Shown here piece by piece: positions 1 through 8,503 of a stretch of DNA of 64,000 bases. Each line of letters starts with the position of its first letter. Position 1 is the stretch's first letter. A model generated the notes under the pieces. It did not search any database. It saw only the letters and a program-made list of their open reading frames with translations, and was not told the DNA's origin. The stretch spans positions 10,102 through 74,101 of the forward strand of contig NZ_QWGL01000010.1 of the NCBI RefSeq assembly GCF_003435375.1. The letters are read 5' to 3'. Both the position numbers and the translations under genes were made by a program. Source of the DNA: Clostridium sp. AM34-11AC (lineage in GTDB: Bacteria > Bacillota > Clostridia > Lachnospirales > Lachnospiraceae).

Positions 1-1
1 G

Positions 2-346
2 GATGGTCTGGAGATTTACCATGCAGGCGACCTGAATCACTGGTATTGGGATGGGGAAGATCCGCAGTGGAATAAGAACATGGCGAAAGCGTACCAGGAA
101 GAGATCTCGAAGATGCACGGGCGGACAGCGGATATTGCGTTCCTGCCGCTGGATCCGAGACTCGGTGAATATTTTTACCTGGGAATCGATGATTTCGTGA
201 GGGAAGTCGACACAAAACTTATTTTCCCGATGCATTTCTGGGGAGAATATGATGTGGCAGAGCGGTTGAAACAGCTGCCGTGTTCAGCGGGGTACCGCGA
301 GAAAGTCATGGAGATCCATGAAGAAAGTGAAAGCTGGGAGATCTGA
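2..346 (+). CDS. MBL-fold metal-dependent hydrolase, C-terminal fragment
   Basis: Open frame entering from the left edge and ending in TGA; about 114 residues are visible. The fragment begins with IYHAGDLNHWYW, which fits the Asp-His metal-binding strand of UlaG-like metallo-beta-lactamase-fold hydrolases, and continues with FPMHFWGEYD, where the His fits the last metal ligand of the fold. The N-terminal HxHxDH part lies outside the window, so substrate and full length cannot be judged. A solvent-exposed hydrolase on a small cytoplasmic substrate is the family norm. Family call fairly secure; function unknown. Confidence 0.7.
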   Translation, partial: DGLEIYHAGDLNHWYWDGEDPQWNKNMAKAYQEEISKMHGRTADIAFLPLDPRLGEYFYLGIDDFVREVDTKLIFPMHFWGEYDVAERLKQLPCSAGYREKVMEIHEESESWEI

Positions 347-490
347 CCGGCGATCAGAGTGCCGGAAAAGCTCTCTTTGAAAAAGCAAGTGTAAAGCTTA
401 GGACGCGGCGAGACCGGGATTGAGGCTCAAAAAGAGTCGGAGAATCAGAAGCTGTTGATTATATAAAAAATGAATGGAGAGGAGCACGTT

Positions 491-865
491 ATGAAATTCA
501 CATTCGCGCACAACAATTTTAATGTAACAGATCTTGACAAATCCTTAAAATTCTATGAGGAAGCTCTTGGATTAAAGGAAGTAAGAAGAAAAGAAGCGCC
601 GGACGGGAGCTTTATCCTGGTTTACCTCGGAGACGGTGTGACACCGCACCAGCTGGAGCTCACATGGCTCAGGGACTGGGAGAAGGATCACTATGATCTT
701 GGAGACAATGAGTTCCATTTGGCATTCCGTGTGGATGATTTTGAGGCGGCCCATGCGAAGCACAAGGAGATGGGATGTATCTGCTTTGAGAATGAGAAGA
801 TGGGAATTTACTTTATCACAGATCCGGATAATTACTGGCTGGAGATCGTGCCGACAAGAAAGTGA
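491..865 (+). CDS. Glyoxalase I / VOC-fold protein
   Basis: A 124-residue vicinal-oxygen-chelate protein resembling lactoylglutathione lyase. Candidate metal ligands sit where the family has them: His in AHNNFNV, Glu in QLELTW, His in FHLAFRV and Glu in YWLEIVP, two per beta-alpha-beta-beta-beta module. The start at 491 is chosen because GGAGAGGAG lies 7 bases upstream; the in-frame ATG at 470 has no such site. Length matches bacterial GloA (about 125-135 residues). Most Firmicutes lack glutathione, so the natural substrate may be another thiol adduct or something unrelated; the reaction is inferred from the family only. Confidence 0.8.
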   Translation: MKFTFAHNNFNVTDLDKSLKFYEEALGLKEVRRKEAPDGSFILVYLGDGVTPHQLELTWLRDWEKDHYDLGDNEFHLAFRVDDFEAAHAKHKEMGCICFENEKMGIYFITDPDNYWLEIVPTRK

Positions 866-1000
866 TAAAAGGTTCGACAGCCAGATATATAAAAATTCAC
901 ACATCAGGCAGAGAGGAAGGAAAACATTCTCGCTGAAAAGAAAAATAGCAGCTGGTCAGAGATAGGAAACATAGAAACAGATAAAACAGGAGGAACTAAG

Positions 1001-2275
1001 ATGATTCTGATTAAAAATGGACGTGTGGTAGACGCAAAGAGCAATACAGACGAGATCCTGGATGTTGTTATTGATGGCGGGAAGATAAAGACCATCGGAA
1101 AAGTGGAAGATGACGGAAGCTATGAGCAGGTGATCGACGCAGACGGCTGTGTCGTAGCACCGGGCCTCATTGATGTCCACGTTCACTTCCGCGATCCGGG
1201 ACTTACATACAAAGAGGATATCCAGACAGGCTCCGCCGCGGCGAAAAAGGGCGGATACACAACGGTTGTCACCATGGCAAATACAAAACCGCCGGTAGAC
1301 AATGTGGAGACCGTAAAATATATCATCGAAGAAGGAAAGAAGACAGGCATCAATGTTCTTCCGGCCGCATGCGTTTCTGTTGGAATGAAGGGTCAGGAGC
1401 TCACGGATATGGACGCTTTAAAGGCAGCAGGAGCCGTTGGATTCACAGACGATGGAATCCCGCTGATGAACGAGAAACTCGTCTACGAGGCCATGAAGAA
1501 GGCGAAAGAGCTAAATGTACCGCTGAGCTTCCATGAGGAAGACCCGGCATTCATCTCCGAGAACGGAATCAACGCAGGTGCAGTCGCAAAAGAGCTTGGA
1601 ATCACAGGTTCCCCGGCACTTGCTGAGGATTCTCTCGTGGCCCGTGACTGCATGATCGCCCTGCACACAGGCGCGTCAGTCAATATCCAGCATATCAGCT
1701 CCGCCACATCCGTAAAGGCTGTGAAGCTTGCGAAAGAGCTTGGAGCAAACGTGACAGCGGAGGTCACACCTCACCATTTCACATTAGATGAGACTGCTGT
1801 TTTAGAACATGGCGCAATGGCGAAGATGAACCCGCCCCTTAGAACCGCGAAGGACCGCGAGGGCATTATCGAGGGAATCAAGGACGGTTCCATCGACATG
1901 ATCGCCACAGACCATGCACCGCACAGCATGGAGGAAAAGGCAGTTCTCCCGGTATGGAAAGCGCCGAGCGGAATCATCGGTCTTGAGACCGCTCTCGGAC
2001 TTGCTGTGACAGAGCTTGTGAAGAAAGGCCATCTGACCACCATGCAGCTTGTCGAGAAGATGTGCGTAAACCCGGCGAAGTTGTATCACTTTGATAAAGG
2101 ATACCTCGCAGAGGGCGGGGATGCCGATATCGTGATCTTCAACGAGGACGAGGAGTGGACCGTCACAGACGATGAGATCGCATCCAGGTCCCACAATACA
2201 CCGTTTATCGGAAGAACGCTTTTCGGACGCGTGAAGTATACGATCTGCGGCGGAAATATTGTATACAAGGATTAA
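1001..2275 (+). CDS. pyrC: Dihydroorotase (class I)
   Basis: A 424-residue amidohydrolase that interconverts carbamoyl-aspartate and dihydroorotate in de novo pyrimidine synthesis. Visible motifs: the zinc-binding DVHVHFRDPG near residue 59, MANTKPPVDN in the substrate region, QHISS with a metal His, and ATDHAPHS carrying the catalytic Asp. Length and the N-terminal strand-rich domain (ILIKNGRVVD) fit the class I, Bacillus-type enzyme. AGGAGG lies 7 bases before the ATG. The rest of the pyr cluster is not nearby, so it seems transcribed apart from it or only with the following HAD gene. Very confident. Confidence 0.96.
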   Translation: MILIKNGRVVDAKSNTDEILDVVIDGGKIKTIGKVEDDGSYEQVIDADGCVVAPGLIDVHVHFRDPGLTYKEDIQTGSAAAKKGGYTTVVTMANTKPPVDNVETVKYIIEEGKKTGINVLPAACVSVGMKGQELTDMDALKAAGAVGFTDDGIPLMNEKLVYEAMKKAKELNVPLSFHEEDPAFISENGINAGAVAKELGITGSPALAEDSLVARDCMIALHTGASVNIQHISSATSVKAVKLAKELGANVTAEVTPHHFTLDETAVLEHGAMAKMNPPLRTAKDREGIIEGIKDGSIDMIATDHAPHSMEEKAVLPVWKAPSGIIGLETALGLAVTELVKKGHLTTMQLVEKMCVNPAKLYHFDKGYLAEGGDADIVIFNEDEEWTVTDDEIASRSHNTPFIGRTLFGRVKYTICGGNIVYKD

Positions 2276-2298
2276 AAAAATACAGCAGAATTCCCTGG

Positions 2299-2340
2299 CA
2301 TCGGACCAATAAGTTCCACGCAGTCGGGACTGGTCCGATG
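2299..2340 (+). other. Perfect inverted repeat (stem-loop)
   Basis: CATCGGACCA at 2299-2308 is repeated as TGGTCCGATG at 2331-2340, a 10-bp perfect stem around a 22-base loop, just after the dihydroorotase gene. There is no U-run behind it, so it may be a 3-prime end stabiliser or weak terminator. Confidence 0.55.
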
Positions 2341-2423
2341 GACGGGCAGTACAGATATTTTCAGTATGAGAGAGCAGATAGAACTGAAAATTGCAAGAAA
2401 CAAAGAACAGGAGAAAATAAGTC

Positions 2424-3110
2424 ATGAAAAAATACCAGGTGCTTCTTTTTGATGTGGATGGAACACTTCTGGATTTCGACAAGGCGGAGAGGATCGGCAT
2501 CGAGCGGGTGCTTATCCACTTCGGCGTGCCAGCCACCGGGGAGAATATACAGAAATACCACCATCTGAATAAAAGCTACTGGCAGAAGTTAGAGCGCGGG
2601 GAGATCACGAGAGAGCAGGTTTTAAGCCTGAGATTCGAAGATTTCTTCAGTGACTTCGGGATTAAGGTAAATGGCGCTGAGGTCGACGGTCTGTATCGTC
2701 AGACATTAAATGAGAGCGCGTTCCTTTTGGACGGTGTTATGGACCTTCTTGGCGGCTTAAAGGAGCGTTATGAGCTTCATATCGTCACAAACGGCGTCGC
2801 GGAGACCCAGTATAAACGCCTTGCGGCAGCAGGCCTGGACAAGCTGTTTAAGGGAATCTACGTCTCCGAGGAATCCGGTTTCCAGAAGCCGCAGCAGGAG
2901 TACTTCGATTACTGCTTTAAAAAGATGGGAAGAAACGATGTGGAGAACATGCTGATCATCGGTGATTCCCTGACATCCGATATCCGCGGCGGAAATAACG
3001 CGGGGATCGACACGCTGTGGTATAATCCGCACCACCAGGAGAATATGGCCGGGGTGCATGTGGATTATGAGGCGGATACGCTGGAGAAGATCGGTGAGAT
3101 GTTAAGCTGA
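2424..3110 (+). CDS. HAD-family hydrolase, YjjG-like (5-prime-nucleotidase type)
   Basis: A 228-residue haloacid-dehalogenase phosphatase. Motif I is DVDGTLLDFDKAE with nucleophile and acid/base Asp, motif II is HIVTNG, motif III Lys lies in ESGFQKP, and motif IV is IIGDSLTSDIRGG. An alpha-helical cap spans about residues 18-95. Closest named group is the YjjG nucleotidases (TIGR02254), which dephosphorylate non-canonical pyrimidine nucleotides; placement behind dihydroorotase is compatible but not proof. AGGAG precedes the ATG by about 9 bases. Family sure; substrate uncertain. Confidence 0.85.
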   Translation: MKKYQVLLFDVDGTLLDFDKAERIGIERVLIHFGVPATGENIQKYHHLNKSYWQKLERGEITREQVLSLRFEDFFSDFGIKVNGAEVDGLYRQTLNESAFLLDGVMDLLGGLKERYELHIVTNGVAETQYKRLAAAGLDKLFKGIYVSEESGFQKPQQEYFDYCFKKMGRNDVENMLIIGDSLTSDIRGGNNAGIDTLWYNPHHQENMAGVHVDYEADTLEKIGEMLS

Positions 3111-3195
3111 TTACAGAATGGCAGCAGCAGTTGACCTTTCACAGCAAAGTTATGTGAACTAAAAGAACCTAGAACGAGAAATATTGTCAGACATC

Positions 3196-3224
3196 TTGAC
3201 AAATACGAAGATTTTTCTTATAAT
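3196..3224 (+). promoter_or_regulatory. Consensus sigma-A promoter upstream of the CdaR-like gene
   Basis: TTGACA (3196-3201), 17-base spacer, TATAAT (3219-3224): a full match to the vegetative consensus, about 95 bases ahead of the ATG at 3319. Confidence 0.85.
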
Positions 3225-3318
3225 TATGCTTTCCCGGAAGGCATTGTCCGCCGCATACGGATCCGGTGAAGGGACAGAAAGAGCGGCGGCGAATATATAG
3301 AAATGAGGGGTGTATTTC

Positions 3319-4143
3319 ATGAACAAGAACACGACAGATATCACATTATCGGCTTATTTTAATGACATCGTAATCGGATACTACGAGGACGAGGATCTGG
3401 TAAAACAGTTTGGAAGACAGCTTGGTTTCGACGTGGATATGGACACCTTTATGGCGGTATCTTTCCAGTATCCGTCTGATATGAATGTAAAACCGGAAGA
3501 CCGTGAGAAGCTCACAGACGCGGCAAACGCGATCATCGCTCTCTCCGATATCAACAAGAAGATCGGTGGAAAGCAGATTATCACCTGCGACAGCGGCGTA
3601 TGCGTGATCCTGATCATGAACGACAAATCCGCAATGCGTGACCTGATCCCGCAGATCAAGGAGACAGCCCTTGAGCAGGTAGAAAAGATCAATTCTGACA
3701 GAAAGATCCGCGTCGGCATCGGTACGATCGAGAGCGGAATCAAGGGAATCAAGCATACATACATCAATGCCCAGGATGCGGTAAAGGCCGGCGAGATCTT
3801 CAAGAAAGACCGTGTGATCCTTGAATACATGGGTATGGAGATTTACAGCAGCATCAACCAGATGGTTGTAAACTTCGGTGACCGCCTTACCAGAACCGTT
3901 TTAAAACAGCTCGGTGAGACTGAGAAGCGGGTTCTCGCGAAATACTACAAATGCAAAGAGGACATCGCTGAGACTGCAAGACAGCTCGGAATGTCTGAGG
4001 ATGATGTAAAGACAAGCTTAAATATGGTCCGCATCAATACCGGACTTGACGTAAACGATACAGAGGATAACTTCAAGCTCCACTTTATCATGATCGCGAA
4101 GAAAGTCCTTGAAAACGACGAGAGAATCAAGAAGAATCGTTAA
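3319..4143 (+). CDS. CdaR/PucR-type transcriptional regulator
   Basis: A 274-residue protein with the layout of CdaR/PucR regulators: an N-terminal GGDEF-like alpha/beta domain (stretch VGIGTIESGIKGIKHTYINA is typical) and a C-terminal helix-turn-helix containing CKEDIAETARQLGMSEDDVK. No diguanylate cyclase signature is present, as usual in this family. GAGGGG lies 8 bases before the ATG at 3319; an in-frame GTG at 3310 is less likely because it overlaps that site. It has its own strong promoter and is followed by malQ after 190 bases. Regulated genes and ligand are unknown. Confidence 0.75.
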   Translation: MNKNTTDITLSAYFNDIVIGYYEDEDLVKQFGRQLGFDVDMDTFMAVSFQYPSDMNVKPEDREKLTDAANAIIALSDINKKIGGKQIITCDSGVCVILIMNDKSAMRDLIPQIKETALEQVEKINSDRKIRVGIGTIESGIKGIKHTYINAQDAVKAGEIFKKDRVILEYMGMEIYSSINQMVVNFGDRLTRTVLKQLGETEKRVLAKYYKCKEDIAETARQLGMSEDDVKTSLNMVRINTGLDVNDTEDNFKLHFIMIAKKVLENDERIKKNR

Positions 4144-4334
4144 TTCACCAGAAAGTTTCTGTTGCTGTCTGCCAATGGCATGAACAGCGGAGTGTAGAAG
4201 GTGGACGATACAGAAGAAATCAGCAACAGCCCTGCGCATAATATGTGCCGGGCTGTGAGCCGTTATGGATGGTAAAATGCTGAATGGTAAAAGATAAACA
4301 GGCGGGGATCTGCCGGACAGAAGGGGATACAAAT

Positions 4335-5834
4335 ATGAAGACAATGCTGGAGCGCGGAGCCGGAATTCTGATGCCGGTGTCAAGCCTGCCGTCACCATAC
4401 GGAATCGGTACATTTGGCAGTGCGGCCTATGATTTCGTGGACTTCTTAAAGAAAGCAAGACAGAAATACTGGCAGGTTCTGCCGGTGGGACCGACAAGCT
4501 ACGGGGACAGCCCGTACCAGTCATTTTCCGCTTTTGCGGGAAATCCGTACTTTATCGATCTGGATACCCTGGTGAAGGAGGGACTTCTCACACAGGACGA
4601 GATCAACGCCTGTTACTGGGGGGATAATCCGACCCAGGTGGCGTACGACGCGGTGTTCTGGTACCGGTTTCCACTGTTGAAAAAGGCGTACGCGAGAAGT
4701 GAGTACCGCGAGGAACAGGGCTACGAGAAGTTCTGTATGGACAGCTGGTTCTGGCTGAATGATTACGCATTTTACATGGCGTTAAAGTTCCATTTTGATA
4801 ATAAAGAATGGCTGGCATGGCCGGAAGATATCCGGTTCCGGAAGAAAGAAGCGGTGGAGTCCTACCGCGAGGAATTGAAGGACGAGATCGACTTCTGGAA
4901 GTTTTTACAGTATAAATTCTACCAGCAGTGGGGAAAGCTCCGCGCATATGCGAATGAGCAGGGAATCTCCATCATCGGTGATATTCCGATCTACGTGGCA
5001 CTTGACAGCGCGGATGTCTGGACCCACCCAGAGTTATTCCTTTTGGATGAGGAGAACCTGACTCCGATCAAGGTTGCCGGAGTTCCGCCGGACGCATTCA
5101 GCGAGACGGGACAGCTCTGGGGCAATCCGCTTTACCGCTGGGATGTTCAGGAAAAGACCGATTTCGCATGGTGGAAGGAGCGCATGAAAGCGTCTGCCCG
5201 CCTGTATGACGTGGTCCGTATCGACCACTTTATCGGTGTAACCCAGTACTACGCGATTCCGGCGGGTTCCGAGGACGGAAAGACAGGCGAGTGGTTAAAG
5301 GGACCTGGAAAGAAGCTCACAGATGCCATCAACATGGTCATCGGTGACACGAAGATCATCGCGGAGGATCTTGGAATCTTTGTTCCGGAGGTCAAGGAGC
5401 TTCTTGAGGAGACAGGATATCCGGGAATGAAGATCATCGAGTTCGCCTTCAGCGGCGACCGCTTCAACGAGCACCTGCCGCATATGTACTCCCCGAATTC
5501 CGTCGTTTACGGCGGAACCCATGACAACGAGACTCTGGTGGGCTACTTTAAGCCGGAGGCGCGCCAGTGGTGGGAGTTGCAGTATATCGCAGACTACATG
5601 GGTGTCTCCCATCAGCATGAGGTCGTAGACAAGGTCTTAAAGACCGCCTACGCGTCTGTAGCCAGCGTCGTGATCTTCCAGGCGCAGGATATCTTAAAGC
5701 TCGATAGCTGGGCGAGAATGAACACGCCGGGTACGGTGGGGAATAACTGGAGATGGAGAATGAAACCGGGAGAGCTGACGCAGGATCATATCAACCATCT
5801 TTCATGGCTGGTCGATACATTTGGACGGTTTTAG
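4335..5834 (+). CDS. malQ: 4-alpha-glucanotransferase (amylomaltase)
   Basis: A 499-residue GH77 enzyme that transfers maltodextrin segments between glucans, in glycogen/maltodextrin use. The N-terminus RGAGILMPVSSLPSPYGIG is the family hallmark. Catalytic residues are intact: nucleophile Asp in VRIDHFIG, acid/base Glu in IIAEDLG, and the stabilising Asp in GTHDNE; the DIPIYV motif is also present. Start 4335 has AGAAGGGG 8 bases upstream; an upstream ATG at 4284 would add a non-conserved tail. A terminator follows at 5943-5983. Very confident. Confidence 0.95.
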   Translation: MKTMLERGAGILMPVSSLPSPYGIGTFGSAAYDFVDFLKKARQKYWQVLPVGPTSYGDSPYQSFSAFAGNPYFIDLDTLVKEGLLTQDEINACYWGDNPTQVAYDAVFWYRFPLLKKAYARSEYREEQGYEKFCMDSWFWLNDYAFYMALKFHFDNKEWLAWPEDIRFRKKEAVESYREELKDEIDFWKFLQYKFYQQWGKLRAYANEQGISIIGDIPIYVALDSADVWTHPELFLLDEENLTPIKVAGVPPDAFSETGQLWGNPLYRWDVQEKTDFAWWKERMKASARLYDVVRIDHFIGVTQYYAIPAGSEDGKTGEWLKGPGKKLTDAINMVIGDTKIIAEDLGIFVPEVKELLEETGYPGMKIIEFAFSGDRFNEHLPHMYSPNSVVYGGTHDNETLVGYFKPEARQWWELQYIADYMGVSHQHEVVDKVLKTAYASVASVVIFQAQDILKLDSWARMNTPGTVGNNWRWRMKPGELTQDHINHLSWLVDTFGRF

Positions 5835-5942
5835 ATTGAAAAAAATGCAAAAATCACGGCAGAATTACCGAAGGGAAAAGTCAATTTTTGTCGAGAAAAA
5901 CAGATGTTTGCGGTACGCGGTACAGTGCCGAGAAATAAGGAA

Positions 5943-5983
5943 AAACGGGCGGTTCGTAAGGATAAAACAGACCGCCCGTTTCT
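5943..5983 (+). terminator. Intrinsic terminator after malQ
   Basis: AAACGGGCGGT at 5943-5953 pairs with ACCGCCCGTTT at 5971-5981, an 11-bp perfect GC-rich stem with a short T-rich tail. It ends the malQ transcript; the opposite strand has a matching A/T run, so it may act both ways. Confidence 0.8.
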
Positions 5984-5994
5984 TGGAAATTCGA

Positions 5995-6023
5995 TTGACA
6001 CAAGACCAGAAGTGTGATATTGT
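5995..6023 (+). promoter_or_regulatory. Promoter of the cold-shock gene leader
   Basis: TTGACA at 5995-6000, 17-base spacer, TATTGT at 6018-6023 (4 of 6). The predicted start near 6030 gives a leader of about 160 bases before the csp ATG, as is common for cold-shock mRNAs. Confidence 0.6.
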
Positions 6024-6049
6024 TAAGTTAATTCCGATGCACTATTGAA

Positions 6050-6111
6050 CTCACATGTTTTTGTAAGTCATTTGCGCGATACGATGAATTACAAAAGCAT
6101 GTGAGTTTTTT
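6050..6111 (+). terminator. Hairpin with T-run inside the csp leader (attenuator-like)
   Basis: CTCACATG plus TTTTTGTAA (6050-6066) pairs with TTACAAAAGCATGTGAG (6089-6105), followed by six T (6106-6111). It lies between the promoter at 5995 and the csp gene, so most transcripts should stop here unless the hairpin is melted or a second promoter lies after it. Confidence 0.7.
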
Positions 6112-6192
6112 GAAATAAAGACCAACAGCGATGTGTGGGGATTTCCAATAGTCTTAGTACGGAAAAATTCAATTTTTTATGGAGGTACCAAA

Positions 6193-6405
6193 ATGAACAA
6201 CGGTACAGTTAAGTGGTTCAATTCTGAGAAAGGCTACGGATTCATCTCCAACGATAATGGCGGCGACGACGTATTCGTACACTTTTCCGCAATCGTAGGC
6301 GACGGCTTCAAGACTCTTGAAGAGGGCCAGAAGGTTACTTTCGACACAGAGCAGGATCCGAAGAACAGCAAGAAGCTTCGCGCTGTTAACGTAGTTAAAC
6401 TCTAA
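6193..6405 (+). CDS. Cold-shock domain protein
   Basis: A 70-residue CspA-like OB-fold protein that binds single-stranded nucleic acid and acts as RNA chaperone. RNP1 (KGYGFI) and RNP2 (VFVHFSAI) are intact. GGAGG lies 8 bases before the ATG at 6193. The gene stands alone between a leader hairpin and a strong terminator. Length is the usual 65-70 residues. The codon usage is biased towards preferred codons, as in highly expressed genes. Confidence 0.95.
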   Translation: MNNGTVKWFNSEKGYGFISNDNGGDDVFVHFSAIVGDGFKTLEEGQKVTFDTEQDPKNSKKLRAVNVVKL

Positions 6406-6427
6406 TTCGAATAGAAGAGAAACTAAG

Positions 6428-6470
6428 AGAACTGCCGTTCCGAGTTGTACTTGGAGCGGCAGTTCTTTTG
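6428..6470 (+). terminator. Intrinsic terminator after csp
   Basis: AGAACTGCCGTTCC (6428-6441) pairs with GGAGCGGCAGTTCT (6453-6466) with one G-U pair, then T-rich sequence. Confidence 0.85.
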
Positions 6471-6517
6471 TTGGATAGGATTTTTCCTTGAAAAACAGGC
6501 TTTTTTCGCGAAAAGCC

Positions 6518-6546
6518 TTGCAAAAACTTGTGTTCTTTAATAGAAT
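6518..6546 (+). promoter_or_regulatory. Promoter of the ABC-F gene
   Basis: TTGCAA (6518-6523), 17-base spacer, TAGAAT (6541-6546). The predicted start near 6553 leaves a leader of about 160 bases before the ATG at 6715. Confidence 0.7.
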
Positions 6547-6558
6547 AAGAAGGACTTT

Positions 6559-6705
6559 GATAACTGACCGGCAGGCTAGAGACATTTGCGGAAGGTTATC
6601 GTTTTAAGTTCTGCCAGGGTTTAGATCCGAGGCAGGCTGTTTGTGCCCGGCGCGGGGGATGCGCTAAGGCGCATTTCACAGATACCCCTTGTCAGTTAAA
6701 AGGAG
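6559..6705 (+). promoter_or_regulatory. Structured leader with two mutually exclusive helices, ABC-F gene
   Basis: TAACTGAC at 6561-6568 can pair with GTCAGTTA at 6691-6698, a helix that closes the whole leader and abuts the AAAAGGAG ribosome site at 6698-6705. The overlapping GATAAC at 6559-6564 can instead pair with GTTATC at 6595-6600. Both cannot form at once. An inner hairpin ATGCGC/GCGCAT lies near 6659-6673. I recognise no known riboswitch core here; the regulatory role is inferred from the pairing. Confidence 0.45.
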
Positions 6706-6714
6706 ATTTAGAAA

Positions 6715-8352
6715 ATGATTAGTGCAAATAATGTGACACTCCGTGTCGGTAAAAAAGCTTTATTTGAAGACGTAAACATTAAATTTACAGAAGGAAACTG
6801 TTATGGTCTGATCGGTGCCAACGGTGCTGGAAAGTCCACATTCTTAAAGATCTTATCCGGTCAGCTCGAGCCGACAAACGGTGAGGTTGCGATCACTCCG
6901 GGTCAGCGTCTTTCCTTCTTACAGCAGGACCACTTTAAATACGACGAGTACACAGTTCTCGATACCGTTATCATGGGAAATAAGCGCCTTTATGACATTA
7001 TGAAGGAAAAAGACGCGATCTACATGAAGGAAGAGTTCACAGACGAGGATGGAATCAAGGCTGCAGAGCTCGAAGGCGAGTTCGCAACCATGAACGGATG
7101 GGAAGCGGAGTCCGACGCTGAGAACCTGTTAAACGGTCTTGGTATTGAGACAGAGCTTCACTATAAAACAATGAAAGACCTTCTCGGACCGCAGAAGGTT
7201 AAAGTTCTCCTCGCCCAGGCATTATTTGGAAACCCGGATATCCTGCTCCTCGATGAGCCGACGAACCATCTGGATCTCGACGCGATCGCATGGCTTGAGG
7301 AGTTCCTGATCAACTTTGAGAATACTGTTATCGTGGTATCCCATGACCGTTATTTCTTAAATAAAGTCTGCACGCAGATCGCTGATATCGACTACGGCAA
7401 GATCCAGCTCTATGCCGGAAACTATGATTTCTGGTTCGAGTCCAGCCAGTTGATGATCAAGCAGATGAAGGAAGCAAACAGAAAGAAAGAGGAGAAGATC
7501 AAAGAGTTGCAGGAGTTCATCCAGAGATTCTCCGCCAACGCTTCCAAGTCCAAGCAGGCGACCTCCAGAAAACGTGCCTTAGAGAAGATCGAGCTCGACG
7601 AGATCCGTCCGTCCAGCAGAAAATACCCGTATATCGACTTCCGTCCGGCCCGTGAGATCGGAAACGAAGTTCTCTCCGTTGAGGGACTTACAAAGACCAT
7701 CGATGGCGTAAAGGTTCTCGACAATATTTCCTTTACCCTGGGAAGAGAGGACAAGGTTGCCCTTGTAGGACCGAACGAGCTTGCGAAGACCACACTCTTC
7801 AAGATCCTCTCCGGTGAAATGGAGCCGGATTCCGGAAGCTACAAATGGGGTCTCACAACGACTCAGGCGTACTTCCCGAAGGATAACAGCGCAGAGTTCA
7901 ACAATGATGATACGATCGTAGACTGGCTGACCCAGTACTCCCCGGAAAAGGATGTCACATATGTCCGCGGCTTCCTCGGAAGAATGCTGTTTGCCGGTGA
8001 AGATGGCGTAAAGAAGGTAAAAGTTCTCTCCGGTGGTGAGAAGGTGCGCTGCATGCTCTCCAAGATGATGATCTCCGGCGCGAACGTGCTGATGTTCGAT
8101 GAGCCGACGGACCATCTGGACATGGAGTCCATCACAGCCCTGAACAACGGAATGAAGAAGTTCCCGGGCGTGATCATCTTCTCCTCCCGTGACCATCAGG
8201 TCGTAGAGACGACCGCAAACCGTATCATGGAGATCATCAACGGCCAGCTGATCGATAAGATCACAACCTACGACGAGTACCTTGAGAGCGATGAGATGGC
8301 GAGAAAGAGATTCACCTATACGATCACTGAGAGTGAAGAGGATGATGACTGA
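6715..8352 (+). CDS. ABC-F protein, YkpA/YbiT type, with a degenerate second ATP site
   Basis: A 545-residue duplicated ABC ATPase without membrane segments, of the ribosome-associated ABC-F group. First domain: Walker A GANGAGKST, Walker B LLLDEPTNHLD and H-loop SHDRYF are intact, but the signature reads LLGPQ (residues 156-160) instead of LSGGQ. Second domain: Walker A reads GPNELAKT (352-359) instead of GPNGxGKT, the H-loop reads SSRDH (Arg492 for the usual His), while signature LSGGE and Walker B FDEPTDHLD are kept. Since each ATP site pairs one Walker A with the other domain's signature, one site is whole and the other is damaged at three points. The frame is intact over full length. Family call sure; altered mechanism inferred. 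Confidence 0.9.
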   Translation: MISANNVTLRVGKKALFEDVNIKFTEGNCYGLIGANGAGKSTFLKILSGQLEPTNGEVAITPGQRLSFLQQDHFKYDEYTVLDTVIMGNKRLYDIMKEKDAIYMKEEFTDEDGIKAAELEGEFATMNGWEAESDAENLLNGLGIETELHYKTMKDLLGPQKVKVLLAQALFGNPDILLLDEPTNHLDLDAIAWLEEFLINFENTVIVVSHDRYFLNKVCTQIADIDYGKIQLYAGNYDFWFESSQLMIKQMKEANRKKEEKIKELQEFIQRFSANASKSKQATSRKRALEKIELDEIRPSSRKYPYIDFRPAREIGNEVLSVEGLTKTIDGVKVLDNISFTLGREDKVALVGPNELAKTTLFKILSGEMEPDSGSYKWGLTTTQAYFPKDNSAEFNNDDTIVDWLTQYSPEKDVTYVRGFLGRMLFAGEDGVKKVKVLSGGEKVRCMLSKMMISGANVLMFDEPTDHLDMESITALNNGMKKFPGVIIFSSRDHQVVETTANRIMEIINGQLIDKITTYDEYLESDEMARKRFTYTITESEEDDD

Positions 8353-8402
8353 TTCTGCCGCCTGAATTGAGATAGAAAATGGCAGTGTAAACTGCCTGCA
8401 GA

Positions 8403-8472
8403 AAAAACAGAGCATATATTCAACCATACCCTATGTAAAACATTGGCATGCGAAGATATATGCTCTGTTTTT
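8403..8472. terminator. Bidirectional terminator between ABC-F and MATE genes
   Basis: AAAAACAGAGCATATAT (8403-8419) and ATATATGCTCTGTTTTT (8456-8472) are a perfect 17-bp inverted repeat. It has T-runs on both strands and serves the two convergent genes. Confidence 0.88.
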
Positions 8473-8503
8473 GCGTATTTACACTTAGTTTTGGCGGAAC
8501 CGG

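Noticed and set aside
5821..6048. Open frame of 75 codons overlapping the end of malQ
   Set aside because: No ribosome site, unlike any family, and it runs through the malQ terminator and the next promoter.
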